A DNA stretch of 64,000 bases from an uncultured Halocynthiibacter sp. (GCA_947503035.1 CANNCD010000001.1:682001-746000), one strand, 5' to 3'. Counted from the stretch's first letter, positions 53,169 to 62,374 are shown. Notes: generated from the sequence alone by a model not told the origin. Numbers and translations are program-made.

Positions 53169-55211
53169 ATGACAACCGATCCATTGGTGATTTTCACCCC
53201 CTCCGGCAAACGCGGCACTTTCGCCAAGGGCACGCGTGTTCTTGATGCGGCGCGCCAATTGGGCGTGGATCTCGATAGCGTCTGCGGCGGGCGCGGCGTC
53301 TGTTCCAAATGTCAGATCACCCCGTCCTATGGCGAATTTTCCAAACATGGCGTGACCGTCCACGACGACGCCCTGTCCGAATGGAATGCCGTCGAGGAAC
53401 GGTACGACACGATCCGTGGTTTGAAAAAGGGTCGGCGTTTGGGCTGTCAGGCGACGTTGCAGAACGACATCGTGATCGACGTCCCCGAAGAAAGCCAAGT
53501 CCACAAACAGGTGATCCGCAAGGCGGCCGACACGCGCACCATCACCATGAACCCCGCAACGCGTCTGTATTACATCGAGGTGGTTGAGCCCGATATGCAC
53601 GCGCCCACCGGCGACTTTGAACGGATCAAGGACGCCCTGCGGGAACAACATAATATCAATGACATACACACCAATCTTAATGTCATTTCCACCCTGCAAA
53701 AACCATTGCGTAAGGGCGATTGGAAGATCACCGTCGCCGTCCACACCCCCGTTGATGGCGGCCCGCGTCAGATCATCGACATCTGGCCTGGCTACTTTGA
53801 AGGGCCGCTTTATGGCCTTGCGGTTGACCTTGGATCGACCACCATCGCGGCGCATTTGTGTGATCTGACCACGGGCGCGGTTGTGGCGTCATCGGGCCTC
53901 ATGAACCCGCAAATCAGGTTCGGCGAAGACCTCATGTCCCGCGTGTCTTATTCAATGATGAACGAGGGCGGCGCCGCCGATATGACCGCCGCCGTGCGGG
54001 ACGCGCTGGCGACATTGGTCACCGAAATCGCGACCGAGGGTGAGGTTGATGCCAACCACATCGTTGAAACCGTTATCGTCTGTAACCCCGTCATGCACCA
54101 CCTATTATTGGGCATTGATCCTGTGGAATTGGGCCAGTCACCATTCGCCCTGACCACATCGGCGGCGATGCATTTGCCCATGTCCGATCTGGATATCAAG
54201 ACGGCCAACGCCAACGCCCAAACGTACCTGTTGCCCTGTATCGCGGGCCACGTGGGGGCGGACGCCGCCGCCGTTGCCCTGTCGGAACGCCCTGATCAGG
54301 CGGATGAATTGACCCTGATTGTCGACGTGGGCACCAACGCCGAGATCCTTTTGGGCGACAAAAGCCGCGTTGTGGCCTGTTCATCCCCCACCGGCCCCGC
54401 GTTTGAAGGCGCCCAAATCAGTTCCGGCCAACGTGCCGCCCCCGGTGCGATTGAACGGATTGAAATCGACCCCGTCACCAAGGAACCACGTTTCCGCGTC
54501 ATCGGGTCAGACATTTGGTCGGACGAGGACGGGTTTGATTTGGCCATTGCCACGTCGGGCATCACCGGCATCTGTGGCTCTGGCATCATCGAGGCGGTCG
54601 CCGAAATGCGCGCCGCAGGATTGGTCGATGCGTCTGGCTTGATCGGCTCCGCCGAACAAACGGGCACCCCCCGCAACATCGCCGAGGGTCGCACCCACGC
54701 CTATGTCATCTATGACGGCACGGCCGACGGTGGCCCATTGATCACCGTGACCCAAGGCGACATCCGCGCGATTCAGCTCGCTAAATCGGCGCTCTATGCC
54801 GGTGCGCGCCTGTTGATGGATGAAATGGGCGTGGATGCGGTGGACAAGGTGGTTCTGGCCGGCGCTTTCGGCGCGCATATTTCCACGAAACACGCGATGA
54901 TTTTGGGAATGATCCCAGATGCATTGCTGGCCAATGTCACCTCGGCGGGCAACGCCGCAGGCACCGGCGCGCGCATCGCCCTGTGTGATGTGAACGCACG
55001 TCGCACCATCGAAACGCTGGTCGGGAAAATCACCAAGATCGAAACCGCGATTGAACCGAAATTCCAAGAACACTTCGTCAATGCAAACGCCATTCCACAT
55101 GCGACCGATCCGTTCCCCGAACTGTCGAAGATCGTGACATTGCCGGATGTCTCTTACAATTCCAATGACGGTGGCGGCTCTGGCGGGAGACGCCGACGCC
55201 GCCGCGGATAA
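53169..55211 (+). CDS. ferredoxin-ASKHA corrinoid activator (RamA/RACo-like)
   Basis: A 680-residue protein. The N-terminal plant-type 2Fe-2S domain has cysteines in SVCGGRGVCSKC and LGCQATL; a linker follows, then the ASKHA domain (DUF4445) with 'AVDLGSTTIAAHL', 'CNPVMHHLLLGIDP', 'DVGTNAEILLG' and 'VVLAGAFGAHIS'. Such proteins use ATP to reduce cob(II)alamin to cob(I)alamin, restoring inactivated corrinoid enzymes. Here it would replace the SAM-dependent reactivation domain of MetH. It ends GGGSGGRRRRRRG. It is separated by 84 bases from the pterin-domain gene. Confidence 0.92.
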   Translation: MTTDPLVIFTPSGKRGTFAKGTRVLDAARQLGVDLDSVCGGRGVCSKCQITPSYGEFSKHGVTVHDDALSEWNAVEERYDTIRGLKKGRRLGCQATLQNDIVIDVPEESQVHKQVIRKAADTRTITMNPATRLYYIEVVEPDMHAPTGDFERIKDALREQHNINDIHTNLNVISTLQKPLRKGDWKITVAVHTPVDGGPRQIIDIWPGYFEGPLYGLAVDLGSTTIAAHLCDLTTGAVVASSGLMNPQIRFGEDLMSRVSYSMMNEGGAADMTAAVRDALATLVTEIATEGEVDANHIVETVIVCNPVMHHLLLGIDPVELGQSPFALTTSAAMHLPMSDLDIKTANANAQTYLLPCIAGHVGADAAAVALSERPDQADELTLIVDVGTNAEILLGDKSRVVACSSPTGPAFEGAQISSGQRAAPGAIERIEIDPVTKEPRFRVIGSDIWSDEDGFDLAIATSGITGICGSGIIEAVAEMRAAGLVDASGLIGSAEQTGTPRNIAEGRTHAYVIYDGTADGGPLITVTQGDIRAIQLAKSALYAGARLLMDEMGVDAVDKVVLAGAFGAHISTKHAMILGMIPDALLANVTSAGNAAGTGARIALCDVNARRTIETLVGKITKIETAIEPKFQEHFVNANAIPHATDPFPELSKIVTLPDVSYNSNDGGGSGGRRRRRRG

Positions 55212-55283
55212 TCGCACAAGACGGGGAAATGGGGGGAAATCGACTTGACCCCCTGCCCCTGCAATATTATTCAACCCTCAGAC

Positions 55284-55357
55284 GCGGGTGTAGCTCAATG
55301 GTAGAGCAGCAGCTTCCCAAGCTGAATACGAGGGTTCGATTCCCTTCACCCGCTCCA
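55284..55357 (+). tRNA. tRNA-Gly (CCC)
   Basis: A 74-base cloverleaf with encoded CCA: acceptor GCGGGTG/CACCCGC, D-loop AATGGTA, anticodon loop TTCCCAA giving anticodon CCC, and T-arm GAGGGTTCGATTCCCTT. One mismatch at the base of the anticodon stem (27-43). It lies between the activator gene and the convergent mannonate dehydratase-like gene. Confidence 0.94.
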
Positions 55358-55368
55358 ATCTCCCTACG

Positions 55369-56595
55369 TTAATAATCCCACATCGTCCCGTCCGTCAGGC
55401 GCACCACGGGGTGGCTCCCTGCGACGTATTCGTATTTCTCGACTTCTTTTTCGTCGAAATCTACACCCAGACCTGGAGCATCGGACACATAGAACATACC
55501 GTTTTCCATACGATGATCCGATGGGAACAGGGCATCACATTCCGGCGTGCCCAGAACCAGATATTCCTGAATGCCGAAATTCGGTGCCCATGCGTTCAGG
55601 TGCCCCTGTGCCGCCATGGAAATCGGTGAATGGCTGGGGGCGCCATGAAAGCCCGTGCGCACGTGGTGCAGGCCCGCCAAATCCACGATCCGTTTCACAT
55701 GGGTGATCCCACCGGCATAGGTGACGGCGACACGAATGAAATCGATCAATTCGTTTTCAATCAACTTGTTACAGTCATAGATCGAATTGAACACCTCGCC
55801 AATGGCCACGGGCACGGTGGAGTGTTGGCGCAACATCCGCAGCGCGTCTTGGTCCTCGGCGGGCGTCGGATCTTCGAGCCAGAAAAGCCGCGCGGGTTCG
55901 ACCTCTTTGGCGAACTGGGCCGCCTCGCGTGGGGTCAGACGATGGTGGACGTCATGCAGGATCTTCAAATCCGGCCCGAAGCGTTCGCGGATTTCCATCA
56001 ATGCGTCGGGCATATAACGCATGTATTTGTCGGTATCCCAAATCTCGACCTTGGGACGGATGCCGCTGAAATCGGAAATGTAATGCTTGTTCTCTCCCTT
56101 TTCTTCGGGCACGGCATAGCTGGCCGTGGGCATCCCCGGAATGCCGCATTGCACCCGCACCGCCTGATAACCCTCTTCGACATAATGCGCGATTGAATCC
56201 ATCAAATCGGGCAAATCTGCACCCGTCGCATGGGCATAGGTCATCGCGCCGTCGCGGCTTTTGCCGCCGAAAAGTTGGTACAATGGCATATTGGCGAGCT
56301 TGCCTTTGATATCCCAAAGCGCCATGTCAATCGCGCCGAACGCCGCCATCGCGATGGGGCCGCGGCGGAAATAGGTGCCACGATAAAAGAACTGCCAGAT
56401 GTCCTCGGAATTGCGCGGATCCATCCCGATCAGGTTCGGGATCAGGTAATCCGTCAGATATTTCGCAGGGAGAGTTTCGCGATTGTTCAACGTCGCATCG
56501 CCCAGCCCATAAATCCCCTGATCGGTCATAATCTTAAGCGTGACATAGTTCTTTTTCGGCCCGCCAACAAAGACCTCAGCACCGGTGATTTTCAT
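55369..56595 (-). CDS. mannonate dehydratase-like enolase-superfamily enzyme
   Basis: A 408-residue member of the ManD/RspA branch of the enolase superfamily: 'KNYVTLKIMTDQGIYGLGDATLNNRE' opens the capping domain; the barrel has 'ILHDVHHRLTP', 'WLEDPTP', 'AIGEVFNS' and 'HGAPSHSPI', with acidic metal ligands in order. True ManD enzymes convert D-mannonate to 2-keto-3-deoxygluconate; many relatives act weakly on sugar acids. Start at 56595 follows GGGAGGAAG. It is cotranscribed with the oxidoreductase 23 bases upstream, which suggests a sugar-acid catabolic step. Confidence 0.85.
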   Translation of the reverse strand: MKITGAEVFVGGPKKNYVTLKIMTDQGIYGLGDATLNNRETLPAKYLTDYLIPNLIGMDPRNSEDIWQFFYRGTYFRRGPIAMAAFGAIDMALWDIKGKLANMPLYQLFGGKSRDGAMTYAHATGADLPDLMDSIAHYVEEGYQAVRVQCGIPGMPTASYAVPEEKGENKHYISDFSGIRPKVEIWDTDKYMRYMPDALMEIRERFGPDLKILHDVHHRLTPREAAQFAKEVEPARLFWLEDPTPAEDQDALRMLRQHSTVPVAIGEVFNSIYDCNKLIENELIDFIRVAVTYAGGITHVKRIVDLAGLHHVRTGFHGAPSHSPISMAAQGHLNAWAPNFGIQEYLVLGTPECDALFPSDHRMENGMFYVSDAPGLGVDFDEKEVEKYEYVAGSHPVVRLTDGTMWDY

Positions 56596-56617
56596 GTTCT
56601 TCCTCCCTTGCTGCACC

Positions 56618-57757
56618 CTAGGCCAGCGTGGTTACATCGGTCCAGTTGTCGCTGGCGCGGATGATTTCGATGATCTGTTGATACTGCGATCCCTCTTTGA
56701 AGGTTGGATAAGGTTCGACCTGTTCGCCATTGATATCCTTTACAAATTCCGTCGCAAGATAATGCCAACACTGTTCGGTTTCGCCCGCAACATCGGGGAT
56801 GGATGCGGCGATATCGTCGGGCGTTGGAATGACCGTCCATTGCCCGTCCGCGCCGTAATGCGAAAGCGCACCGGTGCCGTAATGGCCCTTGATATGGATC
56901 GCGCCCTTGGTCCCGTAGAACAGGATGTGGTCATCGTCGAACCGTGGCACCAGACCGCCATGTTTGAACAGAACCGACACGGGACGCGCGGCCAGATCGC
57001 TGTCGATTTTCGCCATTACGGTATAGGACCACTCCACGTCGCTTTGGCCCCATTTGAGGGTTGGATCATTCAAGTCCTTAGGGATGAATTCGCGCCGCGT
57101 CATAAAATTATGCACCCCGTCGACGATAGGCGCACGGCCTAGATCATCGCGGATATCGCCACAGATCGCGGTGATCTTGTCCCCCACAACCGAAGCCACA
57201 ATCGACAGGGTATGGGTAAAGTTATTGTTCAGACGCCCGCCGCCAGCCGCCGCCGTATGGGACCAACCAAAGGGGATGTTCCGATCGAGATTAAAGTGGG
57301 ACATGCACTCGACCTCGGTCGGCTCACCAATCGCCCCCGCGGCGACCAGACGTTTCGCATGAAGCACACTCGCCGCATAACGAAAGCTGGCGGCATAGGC
57401 GGTTTTCACGCCCTTGTCCGTAGCCAGCCGATACAGGTCAACGGCCGTGTCGCCGCTATGGGTCATGGGTTTATCGCAGAACACGTGACAGCCCGCGTTG
57501 ATCGCCTGCGTGATCGGTTCCACGTGCGCGCCGCCTGGGGTCGCGATGGACACGATATCGGGGTTACATTCGGCCAGCGCCGCGGCCCAGTCGGTGCCGA
57601 AATAGGGGATGTTCATGGATGTGGCCACGTCGCGCACCACCTCGGGCGTGCGCCCGACCATACCGACCACCTCGGCCCCTGCGCCGCGAAACGCGTCTGT
57701 GTGGCCTTGGCCGGCAAAACCGGTCCCCGCGATCAAAACCCGTGGCTTGGCTGTCAT
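56618..57757 (-). CDS. Gfo/Idh/MocA-family oxidoreductase
   Basis: A 379-residue NAD(P)-dependent dehydrogenase with the Rossmann motif VLIAGTGFAGQGH at the N-terminus and 'VFCDKPMTHSG' (the conserved EKP-type lysine motif, here DKP). Members oxidise sugars, inositols or related polyols. With the enolase-superfamily dehydratase downstream it probably forms a two-step sugar or sugar-acid route; the substrate is unknown. A GGAGGAC site precedes the start. Confidence 0.88.
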   Translation of the reverse strand: MTAKPRVLIAGTGFAGQGHTDAFRGAGAEVVGMVGRTPEVVRDVATSMNIPYFGTDWAAALAECNPDIVSIATPGGAHVEPITQAINAGCHVFCDKPMTHSGDTAVDLYRLATDKGVKTAYAASFRYAASVLHAKRLVAAGAIGEPTEVECMSHFNLDRNIPFGWSHTAAAGGGRLNNNFTHTLSIVASVVGDKITAICGDIRDDLGRAPIVDGVHNFMTRREFIPKDLNDPTLKWGQSDVEWSYTVMAKIDSDLAARPVSVLFKHGGLVPRFDDDHILFYGTKGAIHIKGHYGTGALSHYGADGQWTVIPTPDDIAASIPDVAGETEQCWHYLATEFVKDINGEQVEPYPTFKEGSQYQQIIEIIRASDNWTDVTTLA

Positions 57758-57816
57758 CCTGTCCTCCTAACATATCAATAGCTAGTATGGTAAAGAGGTT
57801 TGCACGGATTGGCAAT

Positions 57817-59160
57817 TTATGGATTGCCGTCGCGCCCGCCGTGGCGCGCGATCACCAGATCGGCCCGCAGCCCACCCAGATTTTGACTGACCCCAAGACG
57901 AAGCGCCCCGCCGTGGCGCCGCGCCACATCCGCCGCAATGGCAAGCCCAAGCCCGACGCCCGCGCCTTTGTTTTGGTTGCGTGCCGCATCCAAACGTTGA
58001 AACGGCTTCATGGCATCTTCGCGGGCCTCGGGGGGAATACCGGGGCCGTCGTCTTCGACGGAAAACACCACGGCTCGTTCCGAAACCGATACGCTGACCA
58101 TGGCGGAGTCGGCATAGCGTAGCGCATTGCCGATCAGGTTATCGATGGCGCGGCGCACCGCCTGCGCCCGCATCCGCACGGCAATTTCGGTCGCATCGGA
58201 CGCGGCACTGATAAGGACATGGCCGCCAATGCGGGTGGCCTTATCCACCGCCTCCGAGAGCATCGCGTGCGGCACGACGTCGTCCCAAGCATCCCCCGCA
58301 TCATCACGGGCAAAGTCCAAAAACCCGTCGAGTAGCGCCTCAAGGTCATGGGTATCGCGCAACAAATCGGCAACGTCGGCCTCGTCCTCGATCATGGTAA
58401 GACCTAACCGCAACCGCGTGAGGGGCGTGCGCATATCGTGGCTGACCCCCGAAAGCATCATCGTGCGCTGTTCGATCTGGCGTTCAATCCGTGCGCGCAT
58501 GGACAAAAACGCCGTCCCCGCGGCGCGCACCTCGGCGGCACCTGCGGGGGTGTATTTCACGATCTCGCCCTTACCAAAGGCCTCGGCCGCATAGGACAGC
58601 CGTGTGATAGACCGCATTTGATTGCGCAAAAAAGCGAAGGAAATCATGGTCATAATCACGCCAAAAAACACCAACCACAGCAACAACTGATGCGGATTGC
58701 GCGCCGAGAAAAGCCCCCGTGGCATCATCACCGTGACCGGCCCGTGGACCGTTTCAATCGCCACCAAGACCATGCGCGGCGCGCTCACGAAATCCACTGC
58801 GATCACGCCGTTCAGATGCCGATGAAGTTCGCTATTGATAACAAGCCCCGTCAAATCAAAGAATTCGCGCTGGGGCTCGGTGATATTCATATCGGCGATA
58901 ACAATGCGCAGATCGTCGAGGTCCTCGATGATCTCGTTGACCCCAGCCGCAAGGTCGGGCGCGTCATTCAACGACCGCTGCACGAACCCAATCGCGCCGG
59001 AGGATCCCAACACCAACTGTTCGGATACCCCTTGGAAATGGCGCTGTACAAAGATGACAGACACCACCAGTTGGATCACGATCATTGGTAAAATTAGAAT
59101 TAAAACGGATCTCCCATAAAGGGTCCGTGGGAAATATCGTTTCAAGACGCGAAAAATCAT
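57817..59160 (-). CDS. EnvZ-like sensor histidine kinase, no adjacent regulator
   Basis: A 447-residue membrane kinase: helix at about 17-37, a periplasmic domain of about 125 residues, a second helix near 160-180, HAMP, the H-box MLSGVSHDMRTPLTRL, N-box 'AIDNLIGNALRYAD' and 'DDGPGIP..GVGLGLAIA'. This is the EnvZ arrangement. The usual OmpR-type response regulator gene is absent on either side: downstream are the oxidoreductase genes and upstream a divergent hydrolase. It is therefore an orphan kinase within this window. Confidence 0.88.
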   Translation of the reverse strand: MIFRVLKRYFPRTLYGRSVLILILPMIVIQLVVSVIFVQRHFQGVSEQLVLGSSGAIGFVQRSLNDAPDLAAGVNEIIEDLDDLRIVIADMNITEPQREFFDLTGLVINSELHRHLNGVIAVDFVSAPRMVLVAIETVHGPVTVMMPRGLFSARNPHQLLLWLVFFGVIMTMISFAFLRNQMRSITRLSYAAEAFGKGEIVKYTPAGAAEVRAAGTAFLSMRARIERQIEQRTMMLSGVSHDMRTPLTRLRLGLTMIEDEADVADLLRDTHDLEALLDGFLDFARDDAGDAWDDVVPHAMLSEAVDKATRIGGHVLISAASDATEIAVRMRAQAVRRAIDNLIGNALRYADSAMVSVSVSERAVVFSVEDDGPGIPPEAREDAMKPFQRLDAARNQNKGAGVGLGLAIAADVARRHGGALRLGVSQNLGGLRADLVIARHGGRDGNP

Positions 59161-59210
59161 GGCAAAACTCTAGCTAAGCCCCGCGACGATAGAAAGGCGC
59201 AAACCGCAGA

Positions 59211-60137
59211 ATGTCCGAGTTTAACCCAAGGATCGGCGAAATAAGCCAAATTGCCCCTGATGTGCGTCGGATTGTGGCCCCGAATCCGTCGCCGATGACG
59301 TTTCGCGGCACGAACACCTATATCGTCGGAACCCAGCAATTGGCCGTCATTGACCCCGGCCCGCACGATACGACCCATCTGCGGCGGATTATTGCCGCCC
59401 TTGGCGACGGCCGTTTGCAGGCGATTTTGGTGACCCACGCCCATCTCGATCACTCGCCGCTTGCGACGTTATTGTCCAAGATCACCGGTGCGCCGATCAT
59501 GGCCTTTGGCGACGCGTCTGCGGGCCAAAGCGACATCATGCGTGACCTTGCCGCGAGTGGTGACATTGGCGGCGGCGAAGGAATTGATGCAGCATTTGAT
59601 CCCGACATATACCTGACGGATGGCGAGGTCATCCAGACCACCGATTTTCGCATCACCGCCCATCACACGCCGGGGCACATGGCCAATCACATGTGTTTTC
59701 AATGGGACGATCTGATGTTTACCGGTGATGTGGTCATGGGCTGGGCAAGCTCGCTTGTCTCGCCGCCCGATGGTGATATGGGGCAATTCATGGCGACCTT
59801 GGATCGTCTTGAAACCATCCCAAGCCGTCAATATTTCCCGGGCCACGGCGCCCCCGTCGATGCGCCCCACGCCCGTCTGCGCGAACTGCGCGACCACCGA
59901 TTGATGCGCGAAGCCGCCATAATTGACGCCCTGAGCGACACACCGATGACCGTCGCGGACCTGACCGCACGGCTCTATGCGGACACGCCCACCGCACTTT
60001 GGCCAGCGGCGGGTCGCAACATCCTTGCGCATCTCATCGCCCTGTCTCAGCGCGGACAGATCAACAGCGACACGGGATTTTCCGCCGACGCCATATATCG
60101 TATGGCCCCCAAGTTTGTCGAAAGCCCAACCGCATAA
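59211..60137 (+). CDS. MBL-fold metallohydrolase (LACTB2-like)
   Basis: A 308-residue metallo-beta-lactamase-fold protein with the dinuclear metal motif HAHLDH (in LVTHAHLDHSPLA), 'TPGHMANHMCF' and 'GDVVMGW'. The C-terminal 60 residues form a winged-helix-like end as in LACTB2, a family that includes endoribonucleases and thioesterases. The substrate cannot be told. Divergent from the kinase gene, with a short 50-base spacer. Confidence 0.88.
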   Translation: MSEFNPRIGEISQIAPDVRRIVAPNPSPMTFRGTNTYIVGTQQLAVIDPGPHDTTHLRRIIAALGDGRLQAILVTHAHLDHSPLATLLSKITGAPIMAFGDASAGQSDIMRDLAASGDIGGGEGIDAAFDPDIYLTDGEVIQTTDFRITAHHTPGHMANHMCFQWDDLMFTGDVVMGWASSLVSPPDGDMGQFMATLDRLETIPSRQYFPGHGAPVDAPHARLRELRDHRLMREAAIIDALSDTPMTVADLTARLYADTPTALWPAAGRNILAHLIALSQRGQINSDTGFSADAIYRMAPKFVESPTA

Positions 60138-60251
60138 CCCCATAAAAACACGAGGTAATTCGGGTAAATCGGCGTTTTTTGAAAAACCTGTCACAATTTG
60201 CGAAAAAACCTCTTGCAGCCAAAGAACCCCATGGCTATACACCCCACATAT

Positions 60252-60326
60252 TCCGGCGTAGCTCAGCGGTAGAGCAGTTGACTGTTAATCAATTTGTCGC
60301 AGGTTCGATCCCTGCCGCCGGAGCCA
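60252..60326 (+). tRNA. tRNA-Asn (GTT), copy 1
   Basis: A 75-base cloverleaf with encoded CCA: acceptor TCCGGCG/CGCCGGA, anticodon loop CTGTTAA (GTT) and T-stem GCAGG/CCTGC. Tandem with a second tRNA-Asn 37 bases downstream. Confidence 0.95.
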
Positions 60327-60363
60327 AAAACTCCTAATCCTTTCGAAGATAAGAGTTTTATAT

Positions 60364-60438
60364 TCCGGTGTAGCTCAGTGGTAGAGCAGTTGACTGTTAA
60401 TCAATTTGTCGTAGGTTCGATCCCTACCACCGGAGCCA
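60364..60438 (+). tRNA. tRNA-Asn (GTT), copy 2
   Basis: Same fold and anticodon as copy 1. It differs by paired, compensating changes: acceptor TCCGGTG/CACCGGA and T-stem GTAGG/CCTAC, plus one D-loop base. All stems stay intact, so both copies should be functional. Confidence 0.95.
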
Positions 60439-60641
60439 TCTTCCCCGTAAGTCTTTGAAATACGTAACTTTACGCTGGTATTGTTCTATTCCTGCGGCAT
60501 CAAAACGTCTTATGATCCAAGACGACCTGTGTCATTGGCACCGCTGCGCGGGCGCATGACATAGATCCGTTGACGCCCAGCCAACGTTGCCCAAACGATT
60601 TGCATTCGTCTACGCCGCAGACTGTGCGTTGGTCTACTGTC

Positions 60642-61490
60642 TCAGCTGGGCAAAGTCAGGGTCGTGGTAAAAATGGCGGTCATCCCCAACACCGCGAGAA
60701 TAACAAGCCACTCGATTGATATGGACTTTGAGAGATGGCGCGCTGCGGCGGGGTCACCGGACCGGAGTGCAGGTACGAACCGAAGTTTATTAACGGCAGC
60801 AAACCCCAAAAGAGCCGCCACCAGTACCACTTTGATGATCAATGCTTGGCCATATCCCGTTGAAACAATAGCAGATATCGACCCGACAAGGTGATACCCC
60901 ATATAACCGCCCGCAATGATCAATGCAGGCACCGTGATCGACGCAATGACACCAAAGCGATGGCCCAGATCCGCCGCCGCCGCATATGTTTCAGGTGCAG
61001 ATGCCAGTCGTTTCAATGGCACGAGGATCCCGATCCAAAAGGCAACAGCAATCAGATGGAACGTTAACGCAATATCAAGGAGAAACGCGTCGCGCCCCGC
61101 CACATGTCCAATTTGATCAAATGACCAGAGTGCGATTACGCCCCCGAACACGGACAGAAACGGACCGACCCGCCCTATGAACAAACCGATGATTACGAGG
61201 CCAAGACCGGCAATGCGATACATCAGGGCTGTTCCAACAGGTGTCGTCCACAACAGCCCCAGCATCTCTGGGTCGATCATGCCACTGACATCCCCCGTTA
61301 GGGTCGCCCCGCGCAGCAAGAAGACAAGGATCGTTGACCCCAATCCCAAAAGCGCGAACGAAAGCGCCAGACCCCGTATGTGGTTCAGTCGGAACAGAAC
61401 AGCAGCAATAACCGTGCCGGATGCGGTCATGACACCAAGATAGAGCGCAAATTTCGCGATGATCGCAGCAAGCCCCCAGACGTCAGGCAT
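60642..61490 (-). CDS. copD: CopD-family copper membrane protein
   Basis: A 282-residue membrane protein with eight predicted helices of the CopD family. Conserved histidines are visible in 'LNHIRGLALS', 'DQIGHVAGRD' and 'ALTFHLIAVAFWIG'. CopD works with periplasmic CopC to bring copper across the inner membrane. Its start codon overlaps the copC stop (ATGA), so they are coupled. Part of a group with copC, a cytochrome c and a glutaredoxin-fusion gene on the minus strand. Confidence 0.87.
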   Translation of the reverse strand: MPDVWGLAAIIAKFALYLGVMTASGTVIAAVLFRLNHIRGLALSFALLGLGSTILVFLLRGATLTGDVSGMIDPEMLGLLWTTPVGTALMYRIAGLGLVIIGLFIGRVGPFLSVFGGVIALWSFDQIGHVAGRDAFLLDIALTFHLIAVAFWIGILVPLKRLASAPETYAAAADLGHRFGVIASITVPALIIAGGYMGYHLVGSISAIVSTGYGQALIIKVVLVAALLGFAAVNKLRFVPALRSGDPAAARHLSKSISIEWLVILAVLGMTAIFTTTLTLPS

Positions 61491-61834
61491 CAGTAGTCAA
61501 CGATGAAGCCAAAGGTGCCGTTCATGACATGACCATCCGTCCCAAGCCCGCGCCATTCGAACAGATATTCCCCATTCCCCATGTCTGGTAATGGCAAAGT
61601 GAACTCTTTCATAAAGGACGTTTGGTCACCTAAATCGATGTCCACGCTGTCAGTTCCAGCATGGGACATCGCAACACGCGTCAAACGAATGTCGCCCTTG
61701 AAATCCAATAAAACCTCTGACGGCACAGCAACCACAATGGCGTTATTGGCAGGAATTGTCCCATCAAGCACGGAATGCGCCGTGGCGCTTGTTGCCCAAA
61801 GCCCGATCATGCCTGCGCGTAGAAAATTTTTCAT
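61490..61834 (-). CDS. copC: CopC periplasmic copper-binding protein
   Basis: A 114-residue protein; after signal cleavage at ATA-HSVLDG the mature chain begins with histidine, the Cu(II) 'histidine brace' ligand of CopC. The C-terminal 'GTDGHVMNGTFGFIV' carries the second histidine and is the typical end of the fold. Start at 61834 gives a proper signal peptide (MKNFLRAGMIGLWATSATA); a longer frame to 61873 does not. Works with CopD downstream. Confidence 0.88.
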   Translation of the reverse strand: MKNFLRAGMIGLWATSATAHSVLDGTIPANNAIVVAVPSEVLLDFKGDIRLTRVAMSHAGTDSVDIDLGDQTSFMKEFTLPLPDMGNGEYLFEWRGLGTDGHVMNGTFGFIVDY

Positions 61835-61869
61835 ATCTAGTCCCGATCTTATGCGTTTTCCGTGTCTCA

Positions 61870-62313
61870 TCAATTGATCCCGTTGGCGCGTTGCAATTCA
61901 CGAATGTAGGCGATGATCATGGTGATTTCACCGGTCGTCACCCCCTCAACGGGCGGCATGTCTCCGAACGGCCAGTGATGCCCACGAACACCCAAAGACG
62001 CAGCCCGTTGAAACGCATCGTCACCGTGATGGCTCGGTTCATAGATAACATGGACCAACGGCGGTGCCACCCCATCTTGGCCCGCTGCATTCGCACCATG
62101 ACAAACCGCGCAGTTGGCGTCAAAGCCACGCTTGCCGATCTGGGCGTCCGGCGACAGATCCTCGGGAACCAAGACGTGAGCAAGAGCCCCATCTTCGAGG
62201 CTGATGCGTGCCTCAGTCGCAGCGGTTTGTGGTGGTGCGGGCCACAGTGCGTACCCCAAACCACCCGCAACCATAACGCAAATAAACACGGTGATCGATT
62301 TTATTGAACCCAC
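61870..62313 (-). CDS. membrane-anchored c-type cytochrome
   Basis: A 147-residue monohaem cytochrome with an N-terminal membrane helix (about 5-23) and one haem site CAVCHG in 'FDANCAVCHGANAAGQDG'. The probable methionine ligand lies in 'FGDMPPVEG'. It should face the periplasm. It sits 35 bases upstream of copC on the same strand, suggesting a redox role in copper handling or an oxidase branch (inference). Confidence 0.87.
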   Translation of the reverse strand: MGSIKSITVFICVMVAGGLGYALWPAPPQTAATEARISLEDGALAHVLVPEDLSPDAQIGKRGFDANCAVCHGANAAGQDGVAPPLVHVIYEPSHHGDDAFQRAASLGVRGHHWPFGDMPPVEGVTTGEITMIIAYIRELQRANGIN

Positions 62314-62374
62314 GGCTCCTTCTGTCTTTCAATTTTCACCACGCACCTCGCCCCCTGACGGATCAAACGCATTC

